A DNA stretch of 64,000 nt from Pseudonocardia sp. N23 (GCF_002583555.1 NZ_BEGX01000114.1:236863-300862), one strand, 5' to 3'. Shown: positions 17,224 to 26,561, numbered from the stretch's first letter. A program made the numbers and translations. The notes: a model not told the origin generated them from the letters alone.

Positions 17224-18146
17224 CAGTCGACCAGGGTCCGGCCGGTGAGACGGAGGAAGACGTCCTCCAGCGACGAGCGCCGTACCAGCGACGACAGCGG
17301 CACGAACCCGGCACCGACGACGTCGCCCTGGGTGCGTTCGCCGTCGGCGGTGTAGAGCAGGAAGCGGTCGGGCAGCTCCTCCACCCGGTCGGCGTGGCGC
17401 TCCAGGGCCGCGGCGCCCGGGCGGCGCTCGGGGTCGAACCGCAGCTCCAGGACCTCGCGGGTGGAGTAGCGGCTGATCAGCTCGGCCGGGGAGCCTTCGG
17501 CGGCGATCACCCCACCGTCCATGACGACGAGCCGGTCGCACAGCTGCTCGGCCTCGTCCATGTAGTGGGTGGTGACGATCTGCGTGACGCCCTCGCGCTT
17601 GAGCCGGTACAGCCTGTCCCACAGCAGGTGCCGGGCCTGCGGGTCGAGCCCCGTGGTCGGCTCGTCGAGCAGCAGCAGCTCCGGGTCGTTGACCAGGGAC
17701 CGGGCGATCGTGAGCCGGCGCTTCATCCCGCCGGAAAGCTCCTCCACCGTGTCGCCCGCCCGCTCGGTGAGCTGGGCGAACTCCAGCAGCTCCGTGGCCT
17801 TCTCCCGCACGTGGCGGCGCGGCAGCCCGAAGTATCGGCCGTAGATCTCCAGGTTCTCGCGGACCGACAGCTCCGCGTCGAGGTTGTCGAGCTGCGGGAC
17901 GACGCCGATGCGGGCGCGGATCCGCGGCCCGTCGGCGCCCGGGTCCATCCCCAGCACCGACAGCGTGCCGCCGGTGCGCGGCGACACACAGGCGATCATC
18001 CGCATCGTCGACGACTTCCCGGCGCCGTTGGGGCCCAGGAAACCGAACACCTCACCCGGCGCGACATCGACGTCGATCCCCCGGACCGCCTCGACCGCGC
18101 CGAAACTCTTACGCAGACCTCGGGCCTGGACGAGCGCGTCGGACAC
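17223..18146 (-). CDS. ABC transporter ATP-binding protein (DrrA/NodI type)
   Basis: 307 aa from a GTG at 18146, just before VSDALVQARGLRKSFG. It has Walker A GPNGAGKSS, Q-loop VVPQLDN, signature LSGGMKRRLTIA, Walker B LLLLDEPTTGLDP and the switch His in VTTHYMDEAEQLCDR. A C-terminal domain of about 85 residues follows, as in DrrA/NodI ATPases. It powers the two downstream permeases. Confidence 0.93.
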   Translation of the reverse strand: MSDALVQARGLRKSFGAVEAVRGIDVDVAPGEVFGFLGPNGAGKSSTMRMIACVSPRTGGTLSVLGMDPGADGPRIRARIGVVPQLDNLDAELSVRENLEIYGRYFGLPRRHVREKATELLEFAQLTERAGDTVEELSGGMKRRLTIARSLVNDPELLLLDEPTTGLDPQARHLLWDRLYRLKREGVTQIVTTHYMDEAEQLCDRLVVMDGGVIAAEGSPAELISRYSTREVLELRFDPERRPGAAALERHADRVEELPDRFLLYTADGERTQGDVVGAGFVPLSSLVRRSSLEDVFLRLTGRTLVD

Positions 18147-18375
18147 GACCAGACCGTAACCCGGCGCACCGACAGGACGCGCAGCGATCACCGGCCGCAC
18201 CTCGCACACCGCACCTGCGCCACGCGCATGGCGCGCCGGCAAGTGGGGTCAGCGCGCGGGTCGTGGCATCGCCGCCGACCGCGAACACCCCGCGATGACC
18301 GCGCAGGGGCGGCCCGTCTACCGGGAGGCGGGCGCCCCGACTCCCGCAGCGCCGCCGCGCAGCGGTGTCGGACGG

Positions 18376-18909
18376 TCAGCGGATGCGGTACTGCAGCCAG
18401 TGCTCGTCACGGACGTCATCGGGGGTGATGCGCAGCGCGGCGGGGAACCGGCCGACCTCCACCCAGCCGCGGGCGACGTAGAAGCCGGGCAGGTCGGTAC
18501 CGCCGCGCGCCGAGGCGAGCAGCTGGTCGCAGCCCAGCTCGCCGGCACGGCGGATCGCGGCGTCGATCAGTGAGCCGCCCAGCCCGCGACCCTGCAGGTC
18601 GGGCCGCACCATCAGCCGGATCATCTCGGCGCGGTGGGACACGACGGGGCCGGCGCCGCGGCGCAGGAAGACCACGGCGGCCAGGTCGTTCTCCTCACCC
18701 ACGGCCAGCATGTGCAGCTGCCCGGCGCGGACCTGGTCGAGGGTGCGGGCGGCGAGGGCGCGGACGTCGGCCGCGGGGGCGTCGGCAGGGAAGCCGACCG
18801 CGCCACCGGCCCGGGTCACCTCGAGCCACAGCGAGGCGAAGGCCTCGGTGAGCTCGGCGCCCGGGTCGGCGACGACGTACGTCGACGGACTCAGAGATTC
18901 GGGAACCAC
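18376..18909 (-). CDS. GNAT-family N-acetyltransferase
   Basis: 177 aa from a GTG at 18909 (VPESLSPSTYVV). The acetyl-CoA loop is clear: IRLMVRPDLQGRGLGGSLI (about residues 97-115, Q/RxxGxG), and FYVARGWVEVGRFP near the end is the typical GNAT beta-bulge strand. The start lies 19 bases inside the end of ndk, so the two may be co-transcribed; a later start is possible. Substrate unknown. Confidence 0.82.
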   Translation of the reverse strand: MVPESLSPSTYVVADPGAELTEAFASLWLEVTRAGGAVGFPADAPAADVRALAARTLDQVRAGQLHMLAVGEENDLAAVVFLRRGAGPVVSHRAEMIRLMVRPDLQGRGLGGSLIDAAIRRAGELGCDQLLASARGGTDLPGFYVARGWVEVGRFPAALRITPDDVRDEHWLQYRIR

Positions 18910-19301
18910 AGCTTGATCTCGCGGGCGGCGGACTCGGGCGAGTCGGAGCCGTGCACCAGGTTGTACTGCACCTCGAGGCCGAAGTCGCCGCGGATGCTGC
19001 CGGGGGCCGCCTTGTCGACGGGGTCGGTGCCCCCGGCGAGCTGACGCCACGCCGAGATGGCGCGCGGGCCCTCGGCGACGGCCGCGAGGACCGGGCCGGA
19101 GGTGATGAACTCGAGGAGCGACTCGAAGAAGGGCTTGCCGTCGTGCTCGGCGTAGTGCTGGGAGGCGAGCTCACGGTCGACCGCGCGCAGCTCGAGCGCC
19201 ACGAGCGAGAGGCCCTTGCGCTCGATGCGCGAGACGACCTCGCCGATGAGGCGGCGCTCGACGCCGTCGGGCTTGACGAGGACCAGGGTGCGTTCAGTCA
19301 C
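18891..19301 (-). CDS. ndk: Nucleoside diphosphate kinase
   Basis: Transfers the gamma-phosphate between nucleoside triphosphates and diphosphates through a phospho-histidine. The 136 aa from the GTG at 19301 (TERTLVLVKPDGVERRLIGE) is the standard length. NLVHGSDSPESA holds the active-site His at about 116. A further upstream start would add seven residues not seen in the family. In actinobacteria ndk usually follows valS-folC-DUF4233; here a plus-strand lipoprotein gene lies between. Confidence 0.97.
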   Translation of the reverse strand: MTERTLVLVKPDGVERRLIGEVVSRIERKGLSLVALELRAVDRELASQHYAEHDGKPFFESLLEFITSGPVLAAVAEGPRAISAWRQLAGGTDPVDKAAPGSIRGDFGLEVQYNLVHGSDSPESAAREIKLWFPNL

Positions 19302-19392
19302 CGCGTCAGCGTATCGACGCACCGTCGCGTCCCCGGGAACGGGCCCGTCACCTGTTCGGCCCCGCCACCGCCCGCGTGCCCGCTCGTTGGAC

Positions 19393-20382
19393 GTGGATGT
19401 GGGGTTCGGTGCGAGGAGCAGACGGCGGACGCGGGCACGAGCGGTGGCCGCGGCGCTCGTGATCGGTCTGGCGACGACGTTCCTCGCCGCGTGTCAGGAC
19501 CTCGACCCGCCGCTGCTGCCCGATCTCACCCAGGCCCCGGTGGGGTGCGCCCCGGCCACCGAGATCGCGCCCGGCAGTTGCACGGCCTGGGACGTGTGCC
19601 CGGTCGCCGACCCGCAGAACCCGCACGCGAAGTGCGTGACGTCGGGCCCGATGCGGCAGGTGCGGCTGCGGTTCACGTCGTCGGAGGAGAACGTCGGCGA
19701 CGGTCCCCTGCTGCTCTACGGCCACCGCGACTCGACGGCGACGCCGACCATGGCGGTGCGCCAGGCATTGCAGCCCGGTGAGGATGCGCCGCTGCCCGCG
19801 TCGTTCGCCGACGCCCAGCGGCCGGTCCCGGGCGCGTCGATGTACTACGAGCCGGCGACGATGCACCAGCACTGGCACCTGCTGGCGTTCGACCGGTTCC
19901 GGCTCGTCGCCGCCGACGGCCACACGGTGGTGTCGGACCGCAAGAACGGCTTCTGTCTGGGCGACCGCTACGACATCTACACGACGGACACGCTGGCCCA
20001 CATCGTCACCGACGACGGATCGCCGCAGGCGGTGCTGGGCGACGCGTTGGCAGCCAACGACTGCCGGATGCACCACCCGGAGGCGCTCGACGTCGCCGAG
20101 GGCATCTCGGTGGGCAGCGGCGACAACTACGACTACACCGTCGACTACCAGTGGCTCGACGTCACGACGGTGCCGTCGGGGACGTACACGCTGGTCAACA
20201 CGGTGAACCCGGACCGGCAGCTCCTGGAGAAGGACTACGAGAACAACTCGTCGTCGATCGTGGTGTCGATCCACTGGCCCGGTGGTGGCGCGGCGCCACG
20301 GACGGTCACGGCGCCGCCGGAGGTGCACCTGGTGCGCAGCTGCCCCGGCCACGAGACGTGCAGCGAGGCCGACGCGTCCTGA
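19393..20382 (+). CDS. Lysyl-oxidase-family secreted lipoprotein
   Basis: About 329 aa. A twin-arginine-like basic start (SRRRTRARA) precedes a hydrophobic helix ending in the lipobox TTFLAACQ, so it is probably anchored outside the membrane through Cys. TMHQHWHLLAFDRF (about residues 156-169) is the copper-binding HxHxH motif of lysyl oxidases, and TLVNTVNPDRQLLEKDYENN is the conserved C-terminal stretch that holds a Tyr of the quinone cofactor family. Bacterial members are widespread in actinomycetes and their substrates are mostly unknown. GTG at 19393 or 19399 are both possible starts. It interrupts the DUF4233-ndk order on the opposite strand. Confidence 0.85.
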   Translation: MDVGFGARSRRRTRARAVAAALVIGLATTFLAACQDLDPPLLPDLTQAPVGCAPATEIAPGSCTAWDVCPVADPQNPHAKCVTSGPMRQVRLRFTSSEENVGDGPLLLYGHRDSTATPTMAVRQALQPGEDAPLPASFADAQRPVPGASMYYEPATMHQHWHLLAFDRFRLVAADGHTVVSDRKNGFCLGDRYDIYTTDTLAHIVTDDGSPQAVLGDALAANDCRMHHPEALDVAEGISVGSGDNYDYTVDYQWLDVTTVPSGTYTLVNTVNPDRQLLEKDYENNSSSIVVSIHWPGGGAAPRTVTAPPEVHLVRSCPGHETCSEADAS

Positions 20383-20391
20383 GCGGCGGAC

Positions 20392-20793
20392 TCAGGTCCG
20401 CTGGGAGGGGAGGTCCCCGCGCGCCATCCTGCGGGCGACGTCACGGCGCAGGAGCAGCAGCCCGCCCCACACCATGACGAACACGATCCCGATGACCCAC
20501 ATCGCCGGGACGAACGCGATGCAGGCGAACACGCCGATCTGCAGGACGAGCGCGTAGGCCAGCCCCCACGGACGACGCTGGAGCCCGGAGCCGACGATCA
20601 TGGCCACCGCGAGGACGGTCATGGAGACGACCCCCTCGGTCGTGGCGCCCTCGCCGAACTTGGGCAGCACCAGCATCGCGAGCAGCACGACGACGGCCTC
20701 GAGGACCAACGTCATGGCGAAGACCCCGCGGATGCCCTTCATGGGGTCGGTCGCGGGCGGCGGGACCGCGGGCGGGGTCTCCGGGGTGCTCAC
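20392..20793 (-). CDS. DUF4233 membrane protein
   Basis: 133 aa with four hydrophobic segments (for example LEAVVVLLAMLVL and VFACIAFVPAMWVIGIVFVM). The conserved N-terminal part GIRGVFAMTLVLEA and its position right after folC identify DUF4233, a small actinobacterial membrane family without known function. The GTG start overlaps the folC stop (GTGA). It converges on the lysyl-oxidase-like gene with a 9-bp gap. Confidence 0.88.
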   Translation of the reverse strand: MSTPETPPAVPPPATDPMKGIRGVFAMTLVLEAVVVLLAMLVLPKFGEGATTEGVVSMTVLAVAMIVGSGLQRRPWGLAYALVLQIGVFACIAFVPAMWVIGIVFVMVWGGLLLLRRDVARRMARGDLPSQRT

Positions 20794-22343
20794 TCCGGTT
20801 CCTTCCCGTAGAGCGCGCGGGCCTGACCGGCCGTGACCACCGACCCGGTGACGACGACGCCGACCCCGGAGTCGCCGCCCTCCTCCGCGAGCTCGACGCC
20901 CTGCTCGATCGCTCGTGCGAGGAGGGGTTCGACGCTGACCCGCTCCGCGCCGAAGACCTCGACGGCGAGCGCCGCCAGCTCGTCGGGGTTCATCGCGCGC
21001 GCGGTGTCGGCGGCGGTGACGACGATCTCGTGCAGCGCGGGTTCCAGCTCGGTGAGCAGGCCGCGGGCGTCCTTGTCGCGCATCACGCCGATGATGCCGA
21101 CGAGCCGGGTGAAGCGGAACTCCGAGAGCAGCGAGGCCGCCAGGGCGCGGGCGCCGTGCGGGTTGTGCGCGGCGTCGATCAGGACGGTGGGGGTGCCCGG
21201 CTCGCTGCGCATCCGCTCCAGCCGGCCCGGTGTGCGCACCGACGCGAAGGCGGCGCGCACGGCGTCGGCGTCGAGGGGCTGGGCCGGGCCCGCCCCGATC
21301 AGCGCCTCCGCCGCAGCGAGTGCGATGGCGGCGTTGGACGCCTGGTGCTCGCCGTGCAGCGGCAGGAAGATGTCGTCGTAACGGCCGGACAGGCCCTGCA
21401 GCTCCAGGCGCTGCCCGCCGACGGCGATCTCGCGCTCCCGCACCCCGAACTCGGCGCCCTCGCGGGCGACCTGGGCGCCGACCTCGACGGCCCGCTCCAG
21501 CAGGACCGCGGCGACGTCGCGCTCCTGGGTGGCGAGCACGGCGATCGAGCCGGGCTTGATGATGCCGGCCTTCTCCCGGGCGATGCCGAGGATGTCGTTC
21601 CCGAGGAACTCGGCGTGGTCGAGCCCGATCGGGGTGATCACGGCGACGGTGCCGTCGACGACGTTGGTCGCGTCCCAGCGTCCGCCCAGCCCGACCTCGA
21701 CGACGGCCGCCTCGACGGGTGCGTCGGCGAACGCGGCGAACGCCATCGCCGTGAGCACCTCGAACTTGGACAGGGCCGGCTCGCCCTCGCCGCGCTTGGC
21801 GTCGACCAGCTCGACGAACGGCTCGACCTCGCGGTAGACCGACACGTAGCGCTCTGCCGGGACCGGCCGGTTGTCGAGGTTGATCCGCTCGGTGGCCCGC
21901 TGCAGGTGGGGGCTGGTGTAGCGGCCGGTGCGCAGCCCGATCTCCGAGAGCAGTGCGTCGACCATCCGGGCCACCGACGTCTTGCCGTTGGTGCCGGTGA
22001 TGTGGACGACGGGGTACCCGCGCTGAGGCTCGCCGAGCGCGTCGACGAGCGCGGCGATCCGGTCGAGCGAGGGCTCCATGACGGTCTCGGGCCAGCGCTT
22101 GTCGAGCACCGCCTCGACGGCGAGGAACTCCGCGAACCCCGCCACTGTCGACCCCACGGGCACGACGTCGGGGGTGTCGGCGCCGCGGATCGCGTCGAGG
22201 ACGTGCGCGATGACCGCGTCCTCCGTGGCCTCCTCGGGCGAGGCGACCGCGCCCTCGCCCTCGGGCAGGTCGCCTTCGTCGGCGTAGCCGTCCACGCCGC
22301 CCTCGGGGAGGTCGTCGTCGTGTCCCGGATCGTGGTCGTTCAC
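20790..22343 (-). CDS. folC: Bifunctional dihydrofolate/folylpolyglutamate synthase
   Basis: Adds glutamate to dihydropteroate and to folates. 517 aa from GTG at 22343, which overlaps the valS stop as GTGA. The ATP-binding loop is HITGTNGKTSVARM (about residues 110-123), with YTSPHL next, the GGRWDATNVV substrate loop, and DAAHNPHGA in the C-terminal domain. The first 60 residues are an acidic extension (many D/E/G) beyond the usual start, seen in other actinomycetes. Part of valS-folC-DUF4233. Confidence 0.95.
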   Translation of the reverse strand: MNDHDPGHDDDLPEGGVDGYADEGDLPEGEGAVASPEEATEDAVIAHVLDAIRGADTPDVVPVGSTVAGFAEFLAVEAVLDKRWPETVMEPSLDRIAALVDALGEPQRGYPVVHITGTNGKTSVARMVDALLSEIGLRTGRYTSPHLQRATERINLDNRPVPAERYVSVYREVEPFVELVDAKRGEGEPALSKFEVLTAMAFAAFADAPVEAAVVEVGLGGRWDATNVVDGTVAVITPIGLDHAEFLGNDILGIAREKAGIIKPGSIAVLATQERDVAAVLLERAVEVGAQVAREGAEFGVREREIAVGGQRLELQGLSGRYDDIFLPLHGEHQASNAAIALAAAEALIGAGPAQPLDADAVRAAFASVRTPGRLERMRSEPGTPTVLIDAAHNPHGARALAASLLSEFRFTRLVGIIGVMRDKDARGLLTELEPALHEIVVTAADTARAMNPDELAALAVEVFGAERVSVEPLLARAIEQGVELAEEGGDSGVGVVVTGSVVTAGQARALYGKEPE

Positions 22344-24964
22344 GATGCGGGCAGCGCCTCGAGGCGTGCGGTGACCCGCGTGATGTCGGCGGCGGCGGCC
22401 TCCCGGCGCGCGCGGATGCCGTCGACGATGTCGGCCGGGGCCTTCTCGGTGAACCTGGGGTTCCCGAGCTTCTTGTCGGCCGCGTCGAGCTCCTTCTGCG
22501 CGGCGGCGAGGTCGCGGCCCAGCCGGGCCCGCTCTGCGGCGACGTCGATCGCCCCCGAGGTGTCGAGCTCGACGTGGGTGTTGCCGATCTCGACGGTCGC
22601 CGTCGGCGAGAAGTCGTCGCCCGGAAGGTCGAGGCGGGTGAGGAACCGGACCGCGCCCTCGTGGCCGCCGAGGCCGGCCGCGTCGAGGCCGACGAGCCGC
22701 GCGGCGACCGATCGCCGGTCGGGCAGGCCCTGCTCGGTGCGGAACCGGCGGACCTCTGTGATGAGCCGCTGCACGACCAGGACCCGCTCGGTGGCCGCCG
22801 GATCGGGCGCGAGGCCCGCGTCGGCGGGCCACGGGGAGACGACGACGGACTCGCCGCCGGTCAGGCCCGTCCAGAGTGCCTCGGTGATGAACGGGGTGAT
22901 CGGGTGCAGCAGCCGCAGCAGGGCGTCGAAGACGTGCCCGAGGACCGCCCGGGTGTGTGCGGCGGTGGTGCCGGCCGTGTCGGCCAGCTGGGGCTTGGCC
23001 AGCTCGAGGTACCAGTCGCACAGCTCGTCCCACGTGAAGTGGAACAGCCCCTCGGTGGCCTTGGCGAACTGGAAGTCCTCCAGCAGCGCGTCGGTCTGGT
23101 CGCGGACCTGGTGCAGACGCCCGAGGATCCAGCGGTCGGCGTCGGTGAGCTCGGCGGCCGGGGGCAGCCCGGCGGCGGCGTCGGCACCGTTGGCGACGGC
23201 GAAGCGGGTGGCGTTCCACAGCTTCGTCGTGAAGTTGCGCGACGCCGCGACCCACTCGTCGGACAGCGACATGTCGGTGCCGGGGTTGGAGCCGCGCGCG
23301 ATGGTGAAGCGCAGCGCGTCGGCACCGTAGGCGTCGATAAGCTCCAGCGGGTCGATGACGTTGCCCTTGGACTTCGACATCTTGCGACCGTGCTCGTCGC
23401 GGATCAGCCCGTGCAGGTAGACGTGCTCGAACGGGCTCGCGCCCATCGCGTACGTCCCGAACATCATCATCCGGACGACCCAGAAGAACAGGATGTCGTA
23501 GCCGGTGACCAGCGCGGACGTCGGGTAGTAGCGCTCGAGGTCGGCCGTGGAGTCGGGCCAGCCGAGCGTGGAGAACGGCCACAGACCCGAGGAGAACCAG
23601 GTGTCGAGGACGTCCTCGTCCTGCCGCCAGCCCTCGCCGGTCGGCGCCTCGTCGTTCGGGCCGACGCAGACGGTCTCGCCGTCGGGGCCGTACCAGACCG
23701 GGATGCGGTGGCCCCACCACAGCTGCCGGGAGATGCACCAGTCGTGCATGTTGTCGACCCAGTCGAAGAACCGCGACGACATCTCCGGCGGGTGGATCGT
23801 GGTCTCTCCGCTGCGGACGGCGTCGCCCGCCGCCTTCGCGATGGTCTCGACGCGGACGAACCACTGCAGCGACAGCCGCGGCTCGATGACGGCGCCGGTG
23901 CGCGAGTCGTGCCCGACGCTGTGCAGGTAGGGGCGCTTCTCGGCGACGATGCGGCCTTGCGCGCGCAGCTCCTCACGGACAGCCTCGCGCGCCTCGAACC
24001 GGTCCATGCCGTCGAACCGGGTGCCCGTGCCCGCGATGCGACCCGACTCGTCCATGATCGTCGGCATCGGCAGGTCGTGGCGGCGGCCCATCTCGAAGTC
24101 GTTCGGGTCGTGCGCCGGGGTGATCTTGACCGCGCCGGACCCGAACGCCGGGTCGACGTACGGGTCGGCGACGACGGGGATGTCGCGGCCGGTGATCGGC
24201 ATCCGGATCGTGGTGCCGACGAGGTGGGCATAGCGCTCGTCGTCCGGGTGGACCGCGACCGCGGTGTCGCCCAGCATCGTCTCGACGCGGGTGGTGGCGA
24301 CGACGATGGAGGCGTCGCCGTCGCCGTAGCGCATGGAGACGAGCTCGCCCTCGACCTCCTTGTGGTCGACCTCGATGTCGGAGATCGCGCTCTGCAGCGC
24401 GGGTGACCAGTTGACCAGGCGCTCGGCCCGGTAGATCAGCCCGTCGTCGAACATCCGCTTGAAGACGGTCTGGACCGCGCGCGACAGCCCCTCGTCGAGG
24501 GTGAAGCGCTCGCGCGACCAGTCGACCCCGTCGCCCAGGCGCGTCATCTGGCCGAGGATCGCGCCGCCCGACTCGGCCTTCCACTCCCAGACGCGCCGGA
24601 CGAACTCCTCGCGGCCCAGCTCACGACGGGACGGCTCGCCCGCCTCGGCCAGCCGGCGCTCGACGACGCTCTGCGTCGCGATGCCCGCGTGGTCCATGCC
24701 GGGCAGCCACAACGTGTCGTAGCCCTGCATCCGGCGGCGGCGGGTGAGGATGTCGATGAGGGTGTGGTCCATCGCGTGGCCCAGGTGCAGGCTGCCCGTG
24801 ACGTTGGGCGGCGGGATCGCGATGCTGTAGGCCGGGGCGTCCGACGTCGGATCGGCCTGGAAGTACCCGCGATCGACCCACCGCTGGTACATGCCGCCCT
24901 CTACCTCGCCCGGGTTCCACTTGGCGGGCAGGTCGGACGTGCGCGGTGGGAGGGTCTCGGTCAC
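22340..24964 (-). CDS. valS: Valyl-tRNA synthetase
   Basis: 874 aa class I synthetase. PPNVTGSLHLGHAMDHT (about residues 52-68) contains the HIGH-type motif, and GRKMSKSKGNVIDP (about 525) the KMSKS loop. The editing domain lies between, with TRVETMLGDTAVAVHPDDE. The C-terminal 60 residues form the tRNA-binding coiled coil (ARLGRDLAAAQKELDAADKK). GTG at 24964 (TETLPPRTSDLPAKW) is preferred over the longer reading. It heads the folC operon, 42 bp after the unknown gene upstream. Confidence 0.97.
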   Translation of the reverse strand: MTETLPPRTSDLPAKWNPGEVEGGMYQRWVDRGYFQADPTSDAPAYSIAIPPPNVTGSLHLGHAMDHTLIDILTRRRRMQGYDTLWLPGMDHAGIATQSVVERRLAEAGEPSRRELGREEFVRRVWEWKAESGGAILGQMTRLGDGVDWSRERFTLDEGLSRAVQTVFKRMFDDGLIYRAERLVNWSPALQSAISDIEVDHKEVEGELVSMRYGDGDASIVVATTRVETMLGDTAVAVHPDDERYAHLVGTTIRMPITGRDIPVVADPYVDPAFGSGAVKITPAHDPNDFEMGRRHDLPMPTIMDESGRIAGTGTRFDGMDRFEAREAVREELRAQGRIVAEKRPYLHSVGHDSRTGAVIEPRLSLQWFVRVETIAKAAGDAVRSGETTIHPPEMSSRFFDWVDNMHDWCISRQLWWGHRIPVWYGPDGETVCVGPNDEAPTGEGWRQDEDVLDTWFSSGLWPFSTLGWPDSTADLERYYPTSALVTGYDILFFWVVRMMMFGTYAMGASPFEHVYLHGLIRDEHGRKMSKSKGNVIDPLELIDAYGADALRFTIARGSNPGTDMSLSDEWVAASRNFTTKLWNATRFAVANGADAAAGLPPAAELTDADRWILGRLHQVRDQTDALLEDFQFAKATEGLFHFTWDELCDWYLELAKPQLADTAGTTAAHTRAVLGHVFDALLRLLHPITPFITEALWTGLTGGESVVVSPWPADAGLAPDPAATERVLVVQRLITEVRRFRTEQGLPDRRSVAARLVGLDAAGLGGHEGAVRFLTRLDLPGDDFSPTATVEIGNTHVELDTSGAIDVAAERARLGRDLAAAQKELDAADKKLGNPRFTEKAPADIVDGIRARREAAAADITRVTARLEALPAS

Positions 24965-25006
24965 GCTGTCAAGTCTACGAGCCCGGCACATCCGGTTTCC
25001 GGCGGC

Positions 25007-25738
25007 TCACACCCGGGGCAGCAGGGCCGTGTGCAGGTGGTCGAACCCCAGGACCGGGCCGAGCGCCCGACGGCCGATCAGCTGCGGGTCCAGGGCTCTG
25101 ACCTGCCCGGACGTGGGTTCGTAGACGTGCCAGTACCCGTCGTCGCGGGCGCTGAGGGCCAGGCAGTAGTGCCGGGGCACCGCGGTGCCGACGAGCAGCG
25201 GCACCGGCCTGCCGACGGCCAGGGCGGCGCCCACCTCGTCGACGAGCGGACCGACGTCGTGCGCCGAGCTGTCGTCGACGAGCCGCACCCGGTACCGCCC
25301 GGCGGCCGGGACGTTGCGGGTGAGCCAGCGGACCATGGCCCACGGCGTCGTGCCCAGCGCCTGCGGCCACAGCCGGTTGGTCTCGCGGTGGACCTGCTTC
25401 TGCCGGGCGTCGTAGCGGGCACCGAAGCCGCGCCGGATGCCGCCGACGACCGGGTCCGGCCCGTCGGGCTCCAGCCGTGCCAGCTCATCGGGCGCCGCCC
25501 ACGCCGCGAGCGCGACGAGCACGGCGCTGCCGCACGTCGTCCCGTCGACCTGGTCGAGACGGACCCCGCCGCGGCGCTGCTCCCCCGGCTCGTCGTCCAG
25601 CAGCGGGCGTCCCGGGATCGCCAGGGGCCGCACCGTCTCCCCGGCCACGGCCGGGCCCACGGACGCGGTCATCGCCGCCCGTGGCGCACCACCGAGAAGC
25701 GCCTGCACCCGGCGCCCGAACCCCGAGATCGTCCGCAC
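25007..25738 (-). CDS. Hypothetical protein, possible papain-like cysteine protease fold
   Basis: 243 aa, not recognised as a named family. DGTTCGSAVLVALAAW (about residues 65-80), then RHYCLALS (about 195-202) and WHVYEPTSGQV (about 207-217) are arranged like the Cys, His and acidic/Asn positions of C39-like or papain-like folds: a Cys at the N end of a helix, a His on a strand, and an acidic residue on the next strand. No signal peptide or membrane segment is apparent, so it is probably cytoplasmic. It starts divergently from the PPOX gene (39-bp gap) and lies 42 bp upstream of valS. The protease-fold reading is inference. Confidence 0.6.
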   Translation of the reverse strand: MRTISGFGRRVQALLGGAPRAAMTASVGPAVAGETVRPLAIPGRPLLDDEPGEQRRGGVRLDQVDGTTCGSAVLVALAAWAAPDELARLEPDGPDPVVGGIRRGFGARYDARQKQVHRETNRLWPQALGTTPWAMVRWLTRNVPAAGRYRVRLVDDSSAHDVGPLVDEVGAALAVGRPVPLLVGTAVPRHYCLALSARDDGYWHVYEPTSGQVRALDPQLIGRRALGPVLGFDHLHTALLPRV

Positions 25739-25777
25739 CCGGGGAATCTATCCCGGGCGTCCGGGGTTTCGGCGGGG

Positions 25778-26224
25778 ATGAGCAGCAGCACCGACGCCGC
25801 GCCGGCAGTCCTGTCCCCCGAGGTCGTCGACTTCCTGTCCACCGGCACCCGCACCGGCATCCTCGCGTTCACCGCCGCTGACGGGCGCCCGCTGGCCGCG
25901 CCGGTGTGGTTCGTCGTCGAGGACGGGGCGCTCGTGTTCAACACGGGCGCCGCCACGGCCAAGGGCCGCGCGCTGGCTCGCGACCCACGGGTGACCCTCG
26001 TCGTCGACGTCGCCGAGCCGCCGTTCGCGTTCGTGCAGGTCCAGGGCGTCGCCGAGACCAGCGAGGATCCCGGCGAGCTCGTCCGCACCGCGACCGCGCT
26101 CGGCGCCCGCTACATGGGCACCGACCGTGCCCAGGAGTACGGCCGCCGCAACGGCGTGCCCGGCGAGCTGGTCGTGCGCCTGCGCCCGACCAAGGTCATC
26201 GCGCACATGGCGGTCGCGGGCTGA
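25778..26224 (+). CDS. PPOX-class pyridoxamine 5'-phosphate oxidase-like / F420-dependent protein
   Basis: 148 aa split-barrel flavoprotein. SPEVVDFLSTGTRTGILAFT (about residues 12-31) followed by GRPLAAPVWFVVEDGALVFN and KGRALARDPRVTLVVDV is the pattern of actinobacterial PPOX proteins that bind F420 or FMN. It ends with the strand GELVVRLRPTKVIAH. Many such proteins reduce small substrates with F420H2, but which one this uses cannot be read here. ATG start 39 bp from the divergent hypothetical gene. Confidence 0.83.
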   Translation: MSSSTDAAPAVLSPEVVDFLSTGTRTGILAFTAADGRPLAAPVWFVVEDGALVFNTGAATAKGRALARDPRVTLVVDVAEPPFAFVQVQGVAETSEDPGELVRTATALGARYMGTDRAQEYGRRNGVPGELVVRLRPTKVIAHMAVAG

Positions 26225-26533
26225 CTAGCCGCGCTCCGCCTGCTCGTCGGCGGCGACGCCGCGCTCGGAGTCGGCGTCCCAGCCCTCCGCCAGCCTGCTC
26301 ACGACGCCGGCGAAGTCGTTGGTCGTCACGGTCAGGTCGGCGGCCCGGCCCGCTGCCAGGCCCAGGAGGTACGCGGTCACCGGGGCGGCCGGGCGGCTGA
26401 CGCCGTGGGCCACGTCGGCGGTCAGGTCGAGGATCCGGTCGACGAGTGCGTCCGCGTCGACGGCGTCCTCCAGCCCCAGCTCCCGGCGCACTGCGGTGAC
26501 CCACTCGGACATGGCCTTCGAATCGTCGCTCAC
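26225..26533 (-). CDS. DUF6457 small protein
   Basis: 102 aa helical protein with MSEWVTAVRRELGLED and ILDLTADVAHGVSRPAAPVT, which match the DUF6457 family; members are often encoded beside, or fused to, MobA-type molybdenum cofactor genes, none of which is in this window. GTG at 26533; the ATG at 26512 eight codons in is an equally good start. It ends one base after the convergent PPOX gene stop. Confidence 0.72.
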   Translation of the reverse strand: MSDDSKAMSEWVTAVRRELGLEDAVDADALVDRILDLTADVAHGVSRPAAPVTAYLLGLAAGRAADLTVTTNDFAGVVSRLAEGWDADSERGVAADEQAERG

Positions 26534-26561
26534 GCCCGGAACCTACCCACAGGGCCTGCGC

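Noticed and set aside
22574..24406. 610-codon plus-strand open frame opposite valS
   Set aside because: valS motifs are unambiguous; the antisense frame has no family resemblance.
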